Under the pieces are notes generated by a model. It did no database searches and was not told the DNA's origin. It was given only the letters and a program-made list of their open reading frames with translations. Positions 43,024 to 52,958 of a stretch of DNA of 64,000 bases are shown here, piece by piece (the first letter of the stretch is position 1; each line of letters starts with the position of its first letter). The position numbers and the translations under genes are program-made. Source of the DNA: Ascarosepion bandense (lineage: Eukaryota > Mollusca > Cephalopoda > Sepiida > Sepiidae). The stretch spans positions 3,012,501-3,076,500 of the forward strand of contig JBBBDQ010001287.1 of assembly GCA_037127315.1 (NCBI GenBank). The letters are read 5' to 3'.

Positions 43024-43030
<7 letters not shown>
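42485..43030. repeat. Duplicated M fragments flanking a hammerhead SINE
   Basis: About 42488-42638 and 42880-43026 are nearly identical (GTTTAATCAT.ACACGTTCTA, AACATCGTATTTTGGC, CGGTGTTGAAATCGACCCAA). Between them lies hammerhead SINE copy 3. Each half begins as an inverted M end joined to a direct one. TA tracts separate the pieces. Confidence 0.75.
42650..42845 (-). mobile_element. Hammerhead SINE (A family), copy 3, ribozyme inactivated
   Basis: On the minus strand the tRNA-like part is worn (CATAGTTCACAGGTAGAATC). Stem I is CCGTA/TGCGG, perfectly paired with one GU. GAAA is at 42674-42671 and GTC at 42663-42661. The core reads CTAATGA (42694-42688), G to A at an essential position, and stem II has lost its closing G-C pair. 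This copy should not cleave. Confidence 0.8.
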
Positions 43031-43067
<37 letters not shown>

Positions 43068-43400
43068 CTAAAAAAGCGCAATACCTATGGTTTATATCTT
43101 CTTGGGGCTCTTTTTAATTTTAATCTAATAGATTCACTTCAATATTGTCAATACGGAATAGACTTTACTATATTTCAAAACTGGCTTAAATTAACTAGAA
43201 AGAGATTTTTTTTCATTGTTAAGCGTTGCTGATTTAAGTCATTTTTAGCCTGTATCAGCAAAATATCTTTATTTTTGTATTTACATAAAATTCTTGATGT
43301 GCGCACAACATAAAAATGCAGACCTGAATTACTTTTCATTGAAGTTATTTATACCAAATGTAATTTATTTCATTGGTTTCTTTTAAGTACAATAGTGGTT
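43031..43400. other. No recognised gene
   Basis: TA tract to 43064, then unassigned AT-rich sequence. Confidence 0.5.
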
Positions 43401-43402
43401 TA

Positions 43403-44612
43403 ATAGTCAGTTAAGTGCCATACGTGATACACGCTTTGGGCGATCATGTCTCGAAAGACTGGGCAGAAGATTAACCCGCACTAGGTTGCCATTGCTTTCT
43501 GTGGTAGACTGGTGGCCGACCAAGGCTATAGAAACCAATCTGTCCTGTTAATTAACTCATAGCTAGAAGGGAAAGAGATGTATTATATTATTAAGTAGTA
43601 ATTAGTGGGGGATCAGTTTATTACTTCATAACGATATAAAACTGATCCCCCACTTTATGCCCAGTAGAAGCCTTAATCATTATTCCAACTATTATATTCA
43701 GTCAGTCAGTTAAGTGCCATACGTGATACACGCTTGGGCGATCATGTCTCGAAAGAGACATGACTGACTGGGCAGAAGATTATCCCGCAGTAGGTTGCCA
43801 TTGCTTTTTGCGGTAGACTGGTTGCCGACCAAGGCTATAGAACCCAATCTGTACTGTTAATTAACTCATAGCTAGAAGGGAAAGCGATATATTATATTAT
43901 TAAGTAGTAATTAGTGGGGGATCAGTTTATTACTTCATAACGATATAAAACTGATCCCCTACTTTATGCCCAGTAGAAGCCTTAATCATTATTCCAACTA
44001 TTATATTCAGTCAGTCAGTTAAGTGCCATACGTGATACACGCTTGGGCGATCATGTCTCGAAAGAGACATGACTGACTGGGCAGAAGATTATCCCGCAGT
44101 AGGTTGCCATTGCTTTCTGCGGTAGACTGGTTGCCGACCAAGGCTATAGAACCCAATCTGTACTGTTAATTAACTCATAGCTAGAAGGGAAAGAGATATA
44201 TTATATTATTAAGTAGTAATTAGTGGGGGATCAGTTTATTACTTCATAACGATATAAAACTGATCCCCTACTTTATGCCCAGTAGAAGCCTTAATCATTA
44301 TTCCAACTATTATATTCAGTCAGTCAGTTAAGTGCCATACGTGATATCTCGAAAGAGACATGACTGACTGGGCAGAAGATTATCCCGCAGTAGGTTGCCA
44401 TTGCTTTCTGCGGTAGACTGGTTGCCGACCAAGGCTATAGAACCCAATCTGTCCTGTTATTTAACCTATAACTGGAAGGAAGAGACGGATTAATACCTTT
44501 CCCAAGGGTATTTGCTCGTAAGTGAATACAATGGATTCAACTGGAATTTGAACTCGGCTCCCCGATTTCTCGTTCCAAGCCGATATCCACTGCACCACAA
44601 CGCACCTCCAGT
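43403..44612 (-). repeat. 309-bp tandem array of SINE 3' part plus palindromic module
   Basis: GTCAGTCAGTTAAGTGCC starts at 43701, 44010 and 44319, exactly 309 bp apart; a first, slightly shorter unit starts near 43405. Each unit has the OR-like SINE 3' part (minus strand), TTAATTAACTCATAGCTAGA, then a palindrome TTAGTGGGGGATCAGTTTA / AAACTGATCCCCCACTTTA and the link GCCCAGTAGAAGCC. The last unit goes on into a complete SINE head (to 44612: TCGAACTCGGCTCCCCGATT style, A-box near 44590). The array grew from one SINE carrying the module. Confidence 0.92.
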
Positions 44613-44832
44613 CTGTATATTACGTTCAATATAAGCTACTATCTATCTTCATACCAGTTTTTGTTGTTTCTTATTTTGGCGGTTCTTCGTCCGGATCCAC
44701 AATAATAATAAGGTTTTGTCTTATGGTAAGCTGATTTGTGGCGACCCCCAATACGGGGAAAATTATCTCAGCTGGTCAGAGATGGTACAGAACATGTTTA
44801 AACACTTATTCTCATATGATCACCGAACTTAA
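44613..44832. other. No gene; short unassigned stretch
   Basis: It contains GGCGACCCCCAATACGGGGA, a small CCCC..GGGG hairpin (near 44745), without further context. Confidence 0.4.
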
Positions 44833-45052
44833 GTGTCATTGCTTTCTGCGGTAAACTGGTTGCCAGCCAAGGCTATAGAACCCAATATGTCTTATTATTT
44901 AATCTATAACTGAAGGGAAGAGACGGATTAATACCTTTCCCAAGGGTATTTTTGCGTAAGTGAATCTAAGGAATTCAACTGGAATTCGAACTCGGCGCCC
45001 CGATATCTCGTTCCGAGTCGGTATCCACTGCACCAGAAAGCACATAGTAAAA
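44833..45052 (-). mobile_element. tRNA-derived SINE (OR-like), 3'-truncated
   Basis: The minus strand has TGGTGCAGTGGATACCG, GAACGAGATATCGGGG, GAGTTCGAATTCCAG, GGGAAAGGTATTAATCCGTC and GCCTTGGCTGGCAACCAG. It ends at AAGCAATGACACTTAAG. Confidence 0.85.
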
Positions 45053-45150
45053 CTAATAAAACTAATATCTCAACAAGGTTGATATTAATGGAATTGCATT
45101 AAAAACATTTACTGATATAAATATACATTTTTAGGCATTAATTTAATGTC

Positions 45151-45281
45151 TACTAGCAGTATAGCCCGGCGTTGCTCGGGTGAAATGAAAGCTTTAAAAC
45201 TAATCCATGGTTCTGGAGCTCAGACTCAGCCTAAAGAATATTTGAAATAATAAAATAATTGCGACAATTTACCAATCTCAC

Positions 45282-45290
<9 letters not shown>
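45151..45290 (+). repeat. H repeat, 5' end
   Basis: ACTAGCAGTATAGCCCGGCG, TTGCTCGGGTGAAATG, TTTAAAACTAATCCATGG, then AATAATTGCGACAATTTACC. The last part matches the copy at 54598-54722. TA follows at 45285-45328. Confidence 0.8.
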
Positions 45291-45329
<39 letters not shown>

Positions 45330-45331
<2 letters not shown>

Positions 45332-45460
45332 AAAAATGTATGTATATAATTATAAATATCCATATATATATATATATATAAATATGCAATTTGTTATATA
45401 TATTGTTTACATATTATATATGCGTGGTACTTATTTAAAAGCGCTCAATATCAGTGATAG
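45330..45460 (+). repeat. Half-palindrome related to 13.5-13.7 kb
   Basis: GTGAAAAATGTATGTATATA, GCAATTTGTTATATATATTG, ATATTATATATGCGTGGTAC, TTATTTAAAAGCGCTCAATA. It matches one arm and the loop of the 13555-13680 palindrome. Confidence 0.7.
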
Positions 45461-45491
45461 AGCAGGCATATCCTATCTATATGAATATATA

Positions 45492-46245
45492 TACTAGCAT
45501 TATAGCTCGGCGTTGCTCGGGTGTAATGAAAGTTTTATAACTAATCCATGATCCTGGAGCTTAGACACTTTGGACATTGGCACGAAAGACTAAAAAGCAA
45601 CAGTTGTTTCCAGTTAAAGCGAAACCGTAGACTGAAAGAAAAATGAATGGTTGTAAGTTATATTTTGATTTCCTGGTATCGATATCATATAATGTTTTCG
45701 TCGTAAACTGAATTTTGAAGGCTAAATAAGTCCTCTGAGTAAATGGTATCATGGCTGAGACTAAGAACTACAATTATACCTACTTAGAGCCAAACCCGAA
45801 TCAAAAACTAAAATAAAAGGGCTGAAAAAAAATACAAGATAAACAGACACATACACAAACATCTTGCCTTATATATATATATATATATATATATATTATC
45901 GATTTTTTGCACTGTTGTAAGAACTGTTACTTTGAAACTTCTGAATATCGTTTCTTATGTCTTTGTCTATGAGTGTATCAAATTTGATTAAAATCGGACC
46001 ACTCCATCTATAATCCGATTTTTTCGATTTTCAATTTTCGATATTTATCGGGGGTACCTCGACACAAAACCTAGCTGAGAACACTCGCAGACGCTTATAG
46101 TACACCGGTGTAAATTTTCAAGAAAATCGGTTCAGCCGTTTCGGCGTCTATAGGTAACGGACGGACACACACACACACACACACACACTCACACATATAG
46201 ATACACAAACACATAGACAAAGTTGCAGTTATAAATAAGTTTAGA
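45492..46245 (+). repeat. H repeat, most complete copy
   Basis: ACTAGCATTATAGCTCGGCG, GACTAAAAAGCAACAGTTG, GAATGGTTGTAAGTTATATT, CCTGGTATCGATATCATAT, an internal TA tract (45871-45896), CGATTTTCAATTTTCGATAT, AAGAAAATCGGTTCAGCCG, CA tract. It provides the unfilled site corresponding to the LINE-J1 insertion at 753. Confidence 0.85.
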
Positions 46246-46870
46246 TTAATCAATTAACTATGTCAGATATGATTATCTGTCTTTGCGATTCCGCAAGTTC
46301 AACTGCAAAGAGCAGAATTATCTCTAATCAGTGGTGAACTGTGTCTAAATATATTGGTTGCCAGCTGACAAATACTATTTTACCACTACTGATAATTTAA
46401 TTTTCATAAAAAATAAAATTGTCAAAAAATACATATGGACGAAAAGGTCTTTCATCATTTAATTCTAATCTTGGGATTAAATCTCTTTATTTAAAAAAAC
46501 AAATTTCGAAATAAAATTTTCTTTTTCTGAAACTTTATTCAGGGAATATTAGCTAATTTAAATTATAATTAATCGGATTAAAAATAAATATTTAAAATAT
46601 TAACTGCCCAGTAATCTTTAAAATTAATTTGAATTGATTAGAATGTTATTTTATGATCAGTACAACCGTTAAAAATTCGTTCAGATTTGCATATCAGTCA
46701 GCATATCGTAATTCTTGTTATTACAAAAAATCTATCAAAAATGAAACTTTATTTGGGGAAGATGAGATGATCTAATTTTAATTAAACAGATTAGAAATGA
46801 ATATTTAAAATATTGCAGAAATCCATTTCGGATTCAGTTATAGCTATTTTGATTAAGTGTTGACAGCTTG
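46246..46870. other. No recognised gene
   Basis: AT-rich sequence. AATATTAGCTAATTTAAATT and a related phrase (near 46530 and 46770) hint at an old internal duplication. Confidence 0.45.
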
Positions 46871-46872
46871 CG

Positions 46873-47166
46873 GATGTTCGTTGTGGTGCCGTGGATATCG
46901 ACTCGGAACGACAAATCGAGGAGCAGAGTTCGAATTCTGGTTGAATTCTTTACATTCACTTACGCACAAACACCCTTGAGAAAGATATTAATCCGTCACT
47001 TCCCTCCAGTTATGGGTTAAATAATAGGACAGATTTGGTTCAAAATGGTCGGCAACCAGTCTACCGCAGAAAGCAGTGGTAACCTATTGCGTGATAATCT
47101 TCTGCCCAGTCAGTCATGTCTCTTTCGAGACATGATCGTCCAAGCGTGTATCACTTAACTGACTTA
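46873..47166 (+). mobile_element. tRNA-derived SINE (OR-like)
   Basis: TGTGGTGCCGTGGATATCG, GAACGACAAATCGAGGAGC, GAGTTCGAATTCTGG, AGAAAGATATTAATCCGTC, GTCGGCAACCAGTCTACCGC, CATGATCGTCCAAGCGTG, ACTTAACTGACTTACTT. Confidence 0.85.
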
Positions 47167-47290
47167 CTTAATATAAGAGTTGGAAACATGATTAAGGCTT
47201 TCACTGGGCATAAAGTGGGTGATCATTTTAATATTGTAATGTAGTGATCCCCACTAATTACTACTTAATAATATAATACATTTTTCCCTC
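47167..47290 (+). repeat. Palindromic module (single copy) between SINE parts
   Basis: ATGATTAAGGCTTTCACTGG, GCATAAAGTGGGTGATCA, TGTAGTGATCCCCACTAATT, ACTACTTAATAATATAATAC. This is the reverse of the module in the 43.4-44.6 kb array and probably its pre-expansion form. Confidence 0.8.
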
Positions 47291-47440
47291 TCTACCTTTG
47301 AGTGAAATAACAGGACAGATTGGATTCTATAGCCTTGGCTGGCAACCAGTCTATCACAGAAAGTAATGGCAACCTCCTGCGGGATAATCTTCTGCCCAAT
47401 CAGTCATGTCACTTTTGAGACATGATGGCCCAAAGCTTAC
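47291..47440 (+). mobile_element. tRNA-derived SINE, 3' part
   Basis: AATAACAGGACAGATTGG, ATAGCCTTGGCTGGCAACC, TGCGGGATAATCTTCTGCCC, GAGACATGATGGCCC. It ends at GTCAT, where the 5S-like sequence begins. Confidence 0.8.
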
Positions 47441-47552
47441 GTCATATCACGTTGAATACACCGGTTCTCGTTCGATCACCCAAGTTAAGCAACCTGAGCC
47501 TGGTCAGTACTTAGATGGGTGACCGCTTTGGGAAGACCAGGCGCTGTAAACG
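47441..47552 (+). rRNA. 5S rRNA-like head of a composite SINE (copy 2), not a functional gene
   Basis: ATCACGTTGAATACACCGG, TTCTCGTTCGATCACCCAAG, TTAAGCAACCTGAGCCTGG, CAGTACTTAGATGGGTGACC and GCGCTGTAAAC follow 5S rRNA along its whole length. The 3' part has changed bases (TTTGGGAAGACCAGG). It is joined within about 20 bases to a tRNA-like SINE head, as at 12186-12443, so I read it as part of a SINE. A lone 5S gene with a chance SINE beside it is the alternative. Confidence 0.8.
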
Positions 47553-47950
47553 TTCAGTGACAGATGTTCATCGTGGTGTAGTGGATGTCGGCTTGGAAAG
47601 AGAAATCGGTGAGCCGAGTTTGAATTCCAGTTTAGTACCCTGCATTCACTTAAGCACTGCTACCCTTGGGAAAGGTATTAATCCGTCACTTCTCTCCAGT
47701 TATGGGTTAAATAACAGGATGGGGCCTGGAGGCAACCCATTCAGTGTTGGTGTCACAATAAAAACACCCTTGGTAGCCCTGGCGAAGCATCAAGTATTCA
47801 GCTATTTGACAAGATTATTGATTTCGTTGCAAACTGCGCCAGTGTTCCAAATGAACAGGGATTTCGGGAGAGGTGTAGTGAGTTCTATATCGGCCAAGGC
47901 CGCAGGACAACGCCCAAAGCGTGTATTACGTATGGCACTTAACTGACTGT
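47553..47950 (+). mobile_element. tRNA-derived part and body of the 5S/tRNA SINE
   Basis: GTGGTGTAGTGGATGTCGG, GGAAAGAGAAATCGGTGAGC, GAGTTTGAATTCCAG, GCATTCACTTAAGCACTG, GGGAAAGGTATTAATCCGTC and a body not found in the OR-like SINEs: GGAGGCAACCCATTCAGTG, GGTGTCACAATAAAAACACC, CCCTGGCGAAGCATCAAG, TGTTCCAAATGAACAGGG. The end returns to CGTATGGCACTTAACTGACT. An open stretch across this body has no coding support. Confidence 0.8.
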
Positions 47951-47951
47951 T

Positions 47952-48213
47952 GACGGCTTCTGTTGCAGTTGATATCGGCTGGAAACATGAAATAGGAGCC
48001 GAGTTCGAAGACCAGTTGATTTAGTTACATTACGCGCATTACTTATTAATAGGTTGCTTCTCCCTTCAACTATGTGTTTTAAATAGCAAAACGGGGTTCT
48101 ATAACATTGCTTGATAATGAATCTACCTACTGCGGGAAAATCGTCTGCCAGTCAGTTCGGTCTCTTTCGAGATATGGACACCGAAGCGGGAATCACGTAT
48201 GTCATTTAACTGT
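47952..48213 (+). mobile_element. tRNA-derived SINE, strongly diverged
   Basis: TTGCAGTTGATATCGGCTGG, GCCGAGTTCGAAGACCAG, CTACTGCGGGAAAATCG, GCCAGTCAGTTCGGTC, ACGTATGTCATTTAACTG. It is in tandem with the composite SINE. Confidence 0.7.
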
Positions 48214-48281
48214 TGAAAATATAACATCTTGAGTGATAACAGGAATTATTTTTTCTCCAAAGGAGATATATATATTTTTTT

Positions 48282-48626
48282 TTTAATCATATCACCCCAA
48301 GCAAGGCGATAACGCCACTGATGCGCAGGGGGCTACGTAAGGGTAAAAAGAATGGAAAAGAGAAAGCCGGAAACCGCATCCTAAACAGGAAACAAGGGAT
48401 GAGCCTCTTCACCTGTTCAATAGATGTGGGTGGAGTGTGAACCGGGCGATAGTTTAGTCTGTCTACTCCAATTGGAAAAAAAAAATAAAAGAGTGAAAAG
48501 ACTTGAAAAGGGAAAACCGGAAACCGCATCCTAAACAGGAAACAAGGGATGAGCCTCTTCACCTGTTCAATAGATGTGGGTGGAGTGTGAACCGGGCGAT
48601 AGTTTAGTCTATCTACTCCAATTGAT
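48282..48626 (-). mobile_element. SINE-S array, two units
   Basis: The tail TCATATCACCCCAAGCAAGG..GCGCAGGGGGCTACG occurs once at the left. Units end in CTACTCC near 48470 and 48620, about 150 bp apart. It is very close in sequence to the 31.4 kb array. Confidence 0.87.
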
Positions 48627-48940
48627 ATATATAAAATTTACTTAAAGAATATAATGTGATCGCCTATTTCTATTTAATTTTTAACTATTCAGTAATCATA
48701 AAAATATGAGAAAATATTCGTCATAATCTAATATTTTATTAAATTTTAGTTACATCGGCTTCAAATGTATTATCGTTACCGCCCTTATTTTCTGATAATG
48801 TTGTGTATGGATTTCCGTATTTACAAAAATCGACATGTTTATACATTCGCAAAAAATTAACTACCCAGTAATATTTGTCCTACAATTTTCTCAATATGTG
48901 TGTGCGCGTGTGTGTGTGTTTGTGAGTGTGTGTCTGTGTG
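48627..48940. other. No recognised gene
   Basis: AT-rich sequence. The phrase TACAAAAATCGACATGTTTAT near 48821 recurs near 49431, so part of this flank was duplicated with the next block. Confidence 0.45.
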
Positions 48941-48943
48941 TTC

Positions 48944-49004
<61 letters not shown>

Positions 49005-49067
49005 ACCCTCCATATTATAATTCTTTCTTTCTTTCTTTCTTTTCAGTAGTTTCCTTCCCTTCTTTCT

Positions 49068-49101
<34 letters not shown>

Positions 49102-49141
49102 CTCTATCTATCTATCTATCTATCTATCTCAGCCTATTCAG

Positions 49142-49188
<47 letters not shown>

Positions 49189-49251
49189 ACCCTCCATATT
49201 ATAATTCTTTCTTTCTTTCGTTCTTTCTTTTCAATAGTTTCCTTCCCTTCT

Positions 49252-49301
<50 letters not shown>

Positions 49302-49350
49302 CAGCCTATTCAGATCTATCTATCTATCTATCTATCTATTCTATTCTATT
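48941..49350. repeat. (TCTA)n blocks with duplicated spacer
   Basis: TCTA blocks alternate with TTTCTTTC tracts. CACCCTCCATATTATAATTC occurs at about 49004 and 49188, and CTCAGCCTATTCAGATC at about 49128 and 49302. The pattern is a duplication of roughly 180 bp within the microsatellite. Confidence 0.9.
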
Positions 49351-49930
49351 AAATATAAGTACTTTGGCCTTCAATTTACAATTGTCGTCGCCCTTCTTTT
49401 CTGATAATCTTGTGTACCGACGTACTTATTTACAAAAATCGACATGTTTATATTCATGTAAAATATTTAAAATTTATTTTTAAAATACTGCACTTCTCTG
49501 AATTGTAGTAAGCTTTGTTGTTTATGATTAGTGAATATAATTTTTACTTAATAGCACCATCAGGTTACCGTTACAAATTAAAACAGAATTTTAAAAGATT
49601 CAAAATTTTATAAATAATTCTATCCAATTTTTAAAAAAAATGAAAAGGATTCCTGTAAAAATTTAGTCTTCTTCGAAATATGTTTTCTTAGTTTTCTTTT
49701 TCTTTCTCATTTTTGGCATTTTTATTTTACGATTCAGAGCATATTTTCTGTAACATGGGGTCGTATTTTACAAAAAATAAAAGAAAGAAAAAAATTATTA
49801 TTTAAATTCTCCAAGAGGTTCTGCGTATGACTAGTACAAACATTATGATTTGCAAAAAAGAATTTTTCGAAATTAAATACGACGGGCTAAAGGAACAGGT
49901 ATAAAACATTTTTTTACCAAAGTTTTCTAA
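49351..49930. other. No recognised gene
   Basis: AT-rich unassigned sequence. Confidence 0.5.
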
Positions 49931-49989
<59 letters not shown>

Positions 49990-50081
49990 ACTTTTAAAAC
50001 TAAATTTTAATCAAAATAATTAAAATGTGAGGTGGATGTAAACACACATTAATTATTTTGATTAAAATTTAGTTTTAAAAG

Positions 50082-50095
<14 letters not shown>
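49990..50095. repeat. Foldback element, copy 1
   Basis: AACTTTTAAAACTAAATTTT.. and its exact complement (about 33-base arms) enclose AAATGTGAGGTGGATGTAAA. TA tracts lie on both sides. Confidence 0.85.
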
Positions 50096-50127
<32 letters not shown>

Positions 50128-50199
50128 CAATGTCAAACCTGTAAACAGACAGATCAATCCAAAATCAAATGTTTTTGATATAAAAAGCTCAATGGTTAT

Positions 50200-50266
50200 T
50201 AATCTGTGCCATACTATATAAATAAAGGAAAACTCAACACACGCTTCAGATGATGTATTGAGTTTT

Positions 50267-50305
<39 letters not shown>
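50200..50305. repeat. Small inverted repeat and (TA)n
   Basis: AAGGAAAACTCAA / TTGAGTTTTCCTT (about 50226-50272) with loop CACACGCTTCAGATGATGTA; then TA to 50306. Confidence 0.75.
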
Positions 50306-50306
<1 letters not shown>

Positions 50307-50308
<2 letters not shown>

Positions 50309-50510
50309 ATTAAAGTTTATTTTTAGTCGAACTCCATCTTTACCCCCCCTCCATTTTTGTAAGTAATCCTTTGTTTCCCTTTGTCCTGTATTAAGCATTT
50401 ATAATAAAGCCAACGTAAGCCCTTGAAAGGTGTTCGCCAAAAAGTTCCTCGTGTTGGGTTAAGTATAATGACGTCTATTTTATTTAAGGTAATTAGTTCT
50501 TTCTGTGGGT
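50307..50510 (+). repeat. Q repeat
   Basis: TTGATTAAAGTTTATTTTTA, GTCGAACTCCATC, TTTGTAAGTAATCC, TTTGTCCTGTATTAAGC, TTGAAAGGTGTTCGCC, AATGACGTCTATTTT, as at 8950. Confidence 0.75.
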
Positions 50511-50551
50511 ACAAATTTTTATTTGTATATATATATATATATATATATATA

Positions 50552-50780
50552 ACTTTTAAAACAAAATTTTAATCAAAATAATTAAAATGTGAGGTGGATG
50601 TAAACACACATTAATTATTTTGATTAAAATTTAGTTTTAAACGAGTCCTAACTTTCCCTTCTGTAAGTAATTCCTTGTTTTTCTGTATCCCGTCCATTAT
50701 TGGCAGTAATGCCAACGAGCACCTTTGATAATGTGTTGGATAAAAGGATCTTAAGGTCTACACGATGATGTCAATTTTGT
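50552..50780 (+). repeat. Foldback copy 2 fused to a Q repeat
   Basis: The same foldback as at 49990, but its right arm continues into GTTTTAAACGAGTCC, TTCTGTAAGTAATTCC and ATGATGTCAATTTTGTTTAA, i.e. a Q repeat. This shows that the foldback arm is the Q repeat 5' end in inverted duplicate. Confidence 0.75.
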
Positions 50781-50807
50781 TTAAGTCTATATCTATATCT
50801 ATATATA

Positions 50808-50862
50808 TAAACACGCACACACGCGCACGCACACACACACGCACACACACACACACACACAC

Positions 50863-50911
<49 letters not shown>

Positions 50912-50943
50912 GATACATATATATATATATATATATATATAGG
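50808..50943. repeat. (CA)n and (TA)n microsatellites
   Basis: ACACGCGCACGC, CA and TA tracts with two copies of TATAGGGTGAT (about 50905 and 50940). Confidence 0.9.
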
Positions 50944-50944
50944 G

Positions 50945-52430
50945 TGATTGAAAATTAAAATCCTATTTTAAAATCCTATTTTAAAATATTTATAATTTAT
51001 TGATTAATTATATTTTTTACAAGAAATGAATATGAATGAATAAATTTTAGCATGAGATTTTATTGAAATTTCTATACGGGCACCAAATTTCGATACCTGC
51101 TTCTCGCCCAGGAATCGTGTCATCCGATTTTCCCTAGAAATTTTGTGGTGTGATTGACATAACATTTTGTATTCATACTTCAAGTACTTCCAAAGTCTTT
51201 GAGGTCGTATAGCAGACATGCTCTTTTAACTACCCTACAAAAAAACAAAACAAAAAAAACATTAATAATAATCTCTGGGTGTTAATTCAGGACTCCTGGC
51301 TGGCCACTCATACGGACCATGACGACACATTCATCTACCGGGAAAGTGGACATTCAGACATTTTCGAACGACAATAGCAATATTTGGAGGAGTACTATCA
51401 AATCAAATCTTCAAAATTCTTTCAAGTAATAATAACGAGAGATCGGGGTGCCGAGTTCGAATTCCAGTTGATTTCCTTGCATTCACCTACGCACAAATAT
51501 CCTTGGGAAAGGTATTAATCAGTCTCTTCAATCTAGCTATGAGTTAAATAATAGGACAGATTGGGTTCTATAGCCTTGGTTGGCAACCAATCTACCGCAG
51601 AAAGCAAAGCAATGGCAAACTACTGAGGGATAATCTTCTGTCCAGTCAGTCATGTCTCTTTTGAGACATGATCGCCCAAAGCGATGGCACTTAAATGACT
51701 GACTGAGTAATAACTGGCCAGATTTCATCGTGTAGCATGATAAGATACCTTTCAGCATTCATCGTATTGCGAATGAACACACAATCCTCTGTGAAGTCAT
51801 CCCACTCCACACCATTTCTTTGGACCGATTCTGCACTTTTTTTAAAACTATCAAATGGATCTTCACCTATGGCAGTTGTGGCGGTCCGCAAACGAGCCGA
51901 TGTGAAATACGGCTTTATCGCTCCAGATAAAATTTTTAAAGAGATCTTTCGAATCTTTGCACCATGCCACCATATGCTCCGCAAACTCCATAAAAATGTC
52001 GCAGTCTTCAGTGGAGAATCTCCTTTTTAAGCACATTTCGTATTGAAGAATGGACAGCGCATTCCCTTGCTCCTTGTCGAATTGATTTTCTTGGTCTATG
52101 TGTAAACTTTTTGGAACCGCGAGCTCTGTGTTCTGGTCGCTGGACTTGGAATGGAGACCGCTTCTTCGAGTATCAGCTACAGACCCTATTGTCAAGAGTT
52201 TTGCATGATTGTCCTTTCATCAACTTGAGCATGTACACCTCTGACGGTCTTCCGCCATCTTTTCACTCGAACAAGAGATTTCATAACGGGCCAATAGCCG
52301 GACACGCTCCTGCGACGGTAAGACGTTCAGCCATGTTTGCAGGACCTCCGAATTTCAAAGTGAATATATCTGGAAAAAAAATACCAAAAATAAAAGAAAA
52401 AGAAAAATAATAAACAGATTAAAATGTCAT
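50945..52430 (-). pseudogene. Tc1/mariner-like transposase relic, split by a SINE
   Basis: The minus strand in broken frames reads MFAERLTVAG near 52335, a RP-EVY segment, VTKSLHIDQ-like sequence, CLKRRFSTEDCDIFMEFAEH, FKNFIWSDKAVFHIGSFADR HNC (the FSDE.FH DDE motif region, about 51880-51920), then VRNTMNAERYLIMLHDEIWP (the ..G.YL.ML...P block, about 51740). Multiple stops and frameshifts. An OR-like SINE at 51431-51705 separates this from a C-terminal RPQRLWKYLKYEYKMLCQSH near 51200. One end may be AGGGTGATTGAAAATTAAAA near 50940. A cut-and-paste transposase is inferred. Confidence 0.7.
51431..51705 (+). mobile_element. tRNA-derived SINE, head-truncated
   Basis: GAGAGATCGGGGTGCCGAG, TTCGAATTCCAGTTG (B-box), GGGAAAGGTATTAATCAGTC, GTTGGCAACCAATCTACCGC, GAGACATGATCGCCC, GATGGCACTTAAATGACTGA. 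It is inserted in the transposase relic and so is younger. Confidence 0.85.
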
Positions 52431-52735
52431 ACATTAAAGATCGAACACAAAAAAAATGAGCCAAAATTTACAATAAACAAATAATTTCCAATTATCTTAA
52501 AATTTGAATTAACTCATCAGTCACCATATATATTATTCATCACCAGTAGAATTAAGAGTTGCCAATGACGAATAATACATATATTTATTAATATATGCTT
52601 AATATATATATTTATTAATGTATATGTACTTGAATTACAATTACCGTGTATGAACGCGAAGAGGAAAAAATTTAAATAAAAAAGAAACAAAGTACTTCAA
52701 CAAACGTTGATATATATATATATATTTATTTCTAC
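52431..52735. other. No recognised gene
   Basis: AT-rich sequence with ATATATTTATTAATATATG repeats near 52580-52620. Confidence 0.5.
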
Positions 52736-52739
52736 TGGC

Positions 52740-52910
52740 CTGATTATTTACGATTAATTTTTATTACGAAAATGTGTCATTCGTAATAAAAATTTATCGT
52801 AAATAATCAGGCCGGTAGAAATAAATATATATGCTGCTGGTTTATAAACAGAATATCTACTCAAATACGAGTATTGATAAAAAATAATGTGCAAACAAAT
52901 ATTTTCAAAT
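52740..52910 (+). repeat. V repeat copy 2
   Basis: AAAATTTATCGTAAATAATC, AGGCCGGTAGAAATAAATAT, AATATCTACTCAAATACGAG. The left side is an inverted duplicate (GATTATTTACGATTAATTTT). It lacks the tRNA-like T-arm of the 11.4 kb copy. Confidence 0.65.
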
Positions 52911-52958
52911 TGTCGGTTGCATACAGACGTTAATCTTAGTTAATTTCCGTAATATACA

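Noticed and set aside
43403..44612. Tandem genes
   Set aside because: The 309-bp units are SINE sequence and a palindrome; no frame is conserved.
47441..47552. Functional 5S rRNA gene
   Set aside because: It carries several changes in the 3' region and is fused to a SINE head as at 12.3 kb, so it is a SINE component.
47515..47946. 143-codon plus frame
   Set aside because: It spans the 5S-like head, the tRNA-like SINE part and the SINE body; there is no reason to think it is translated.
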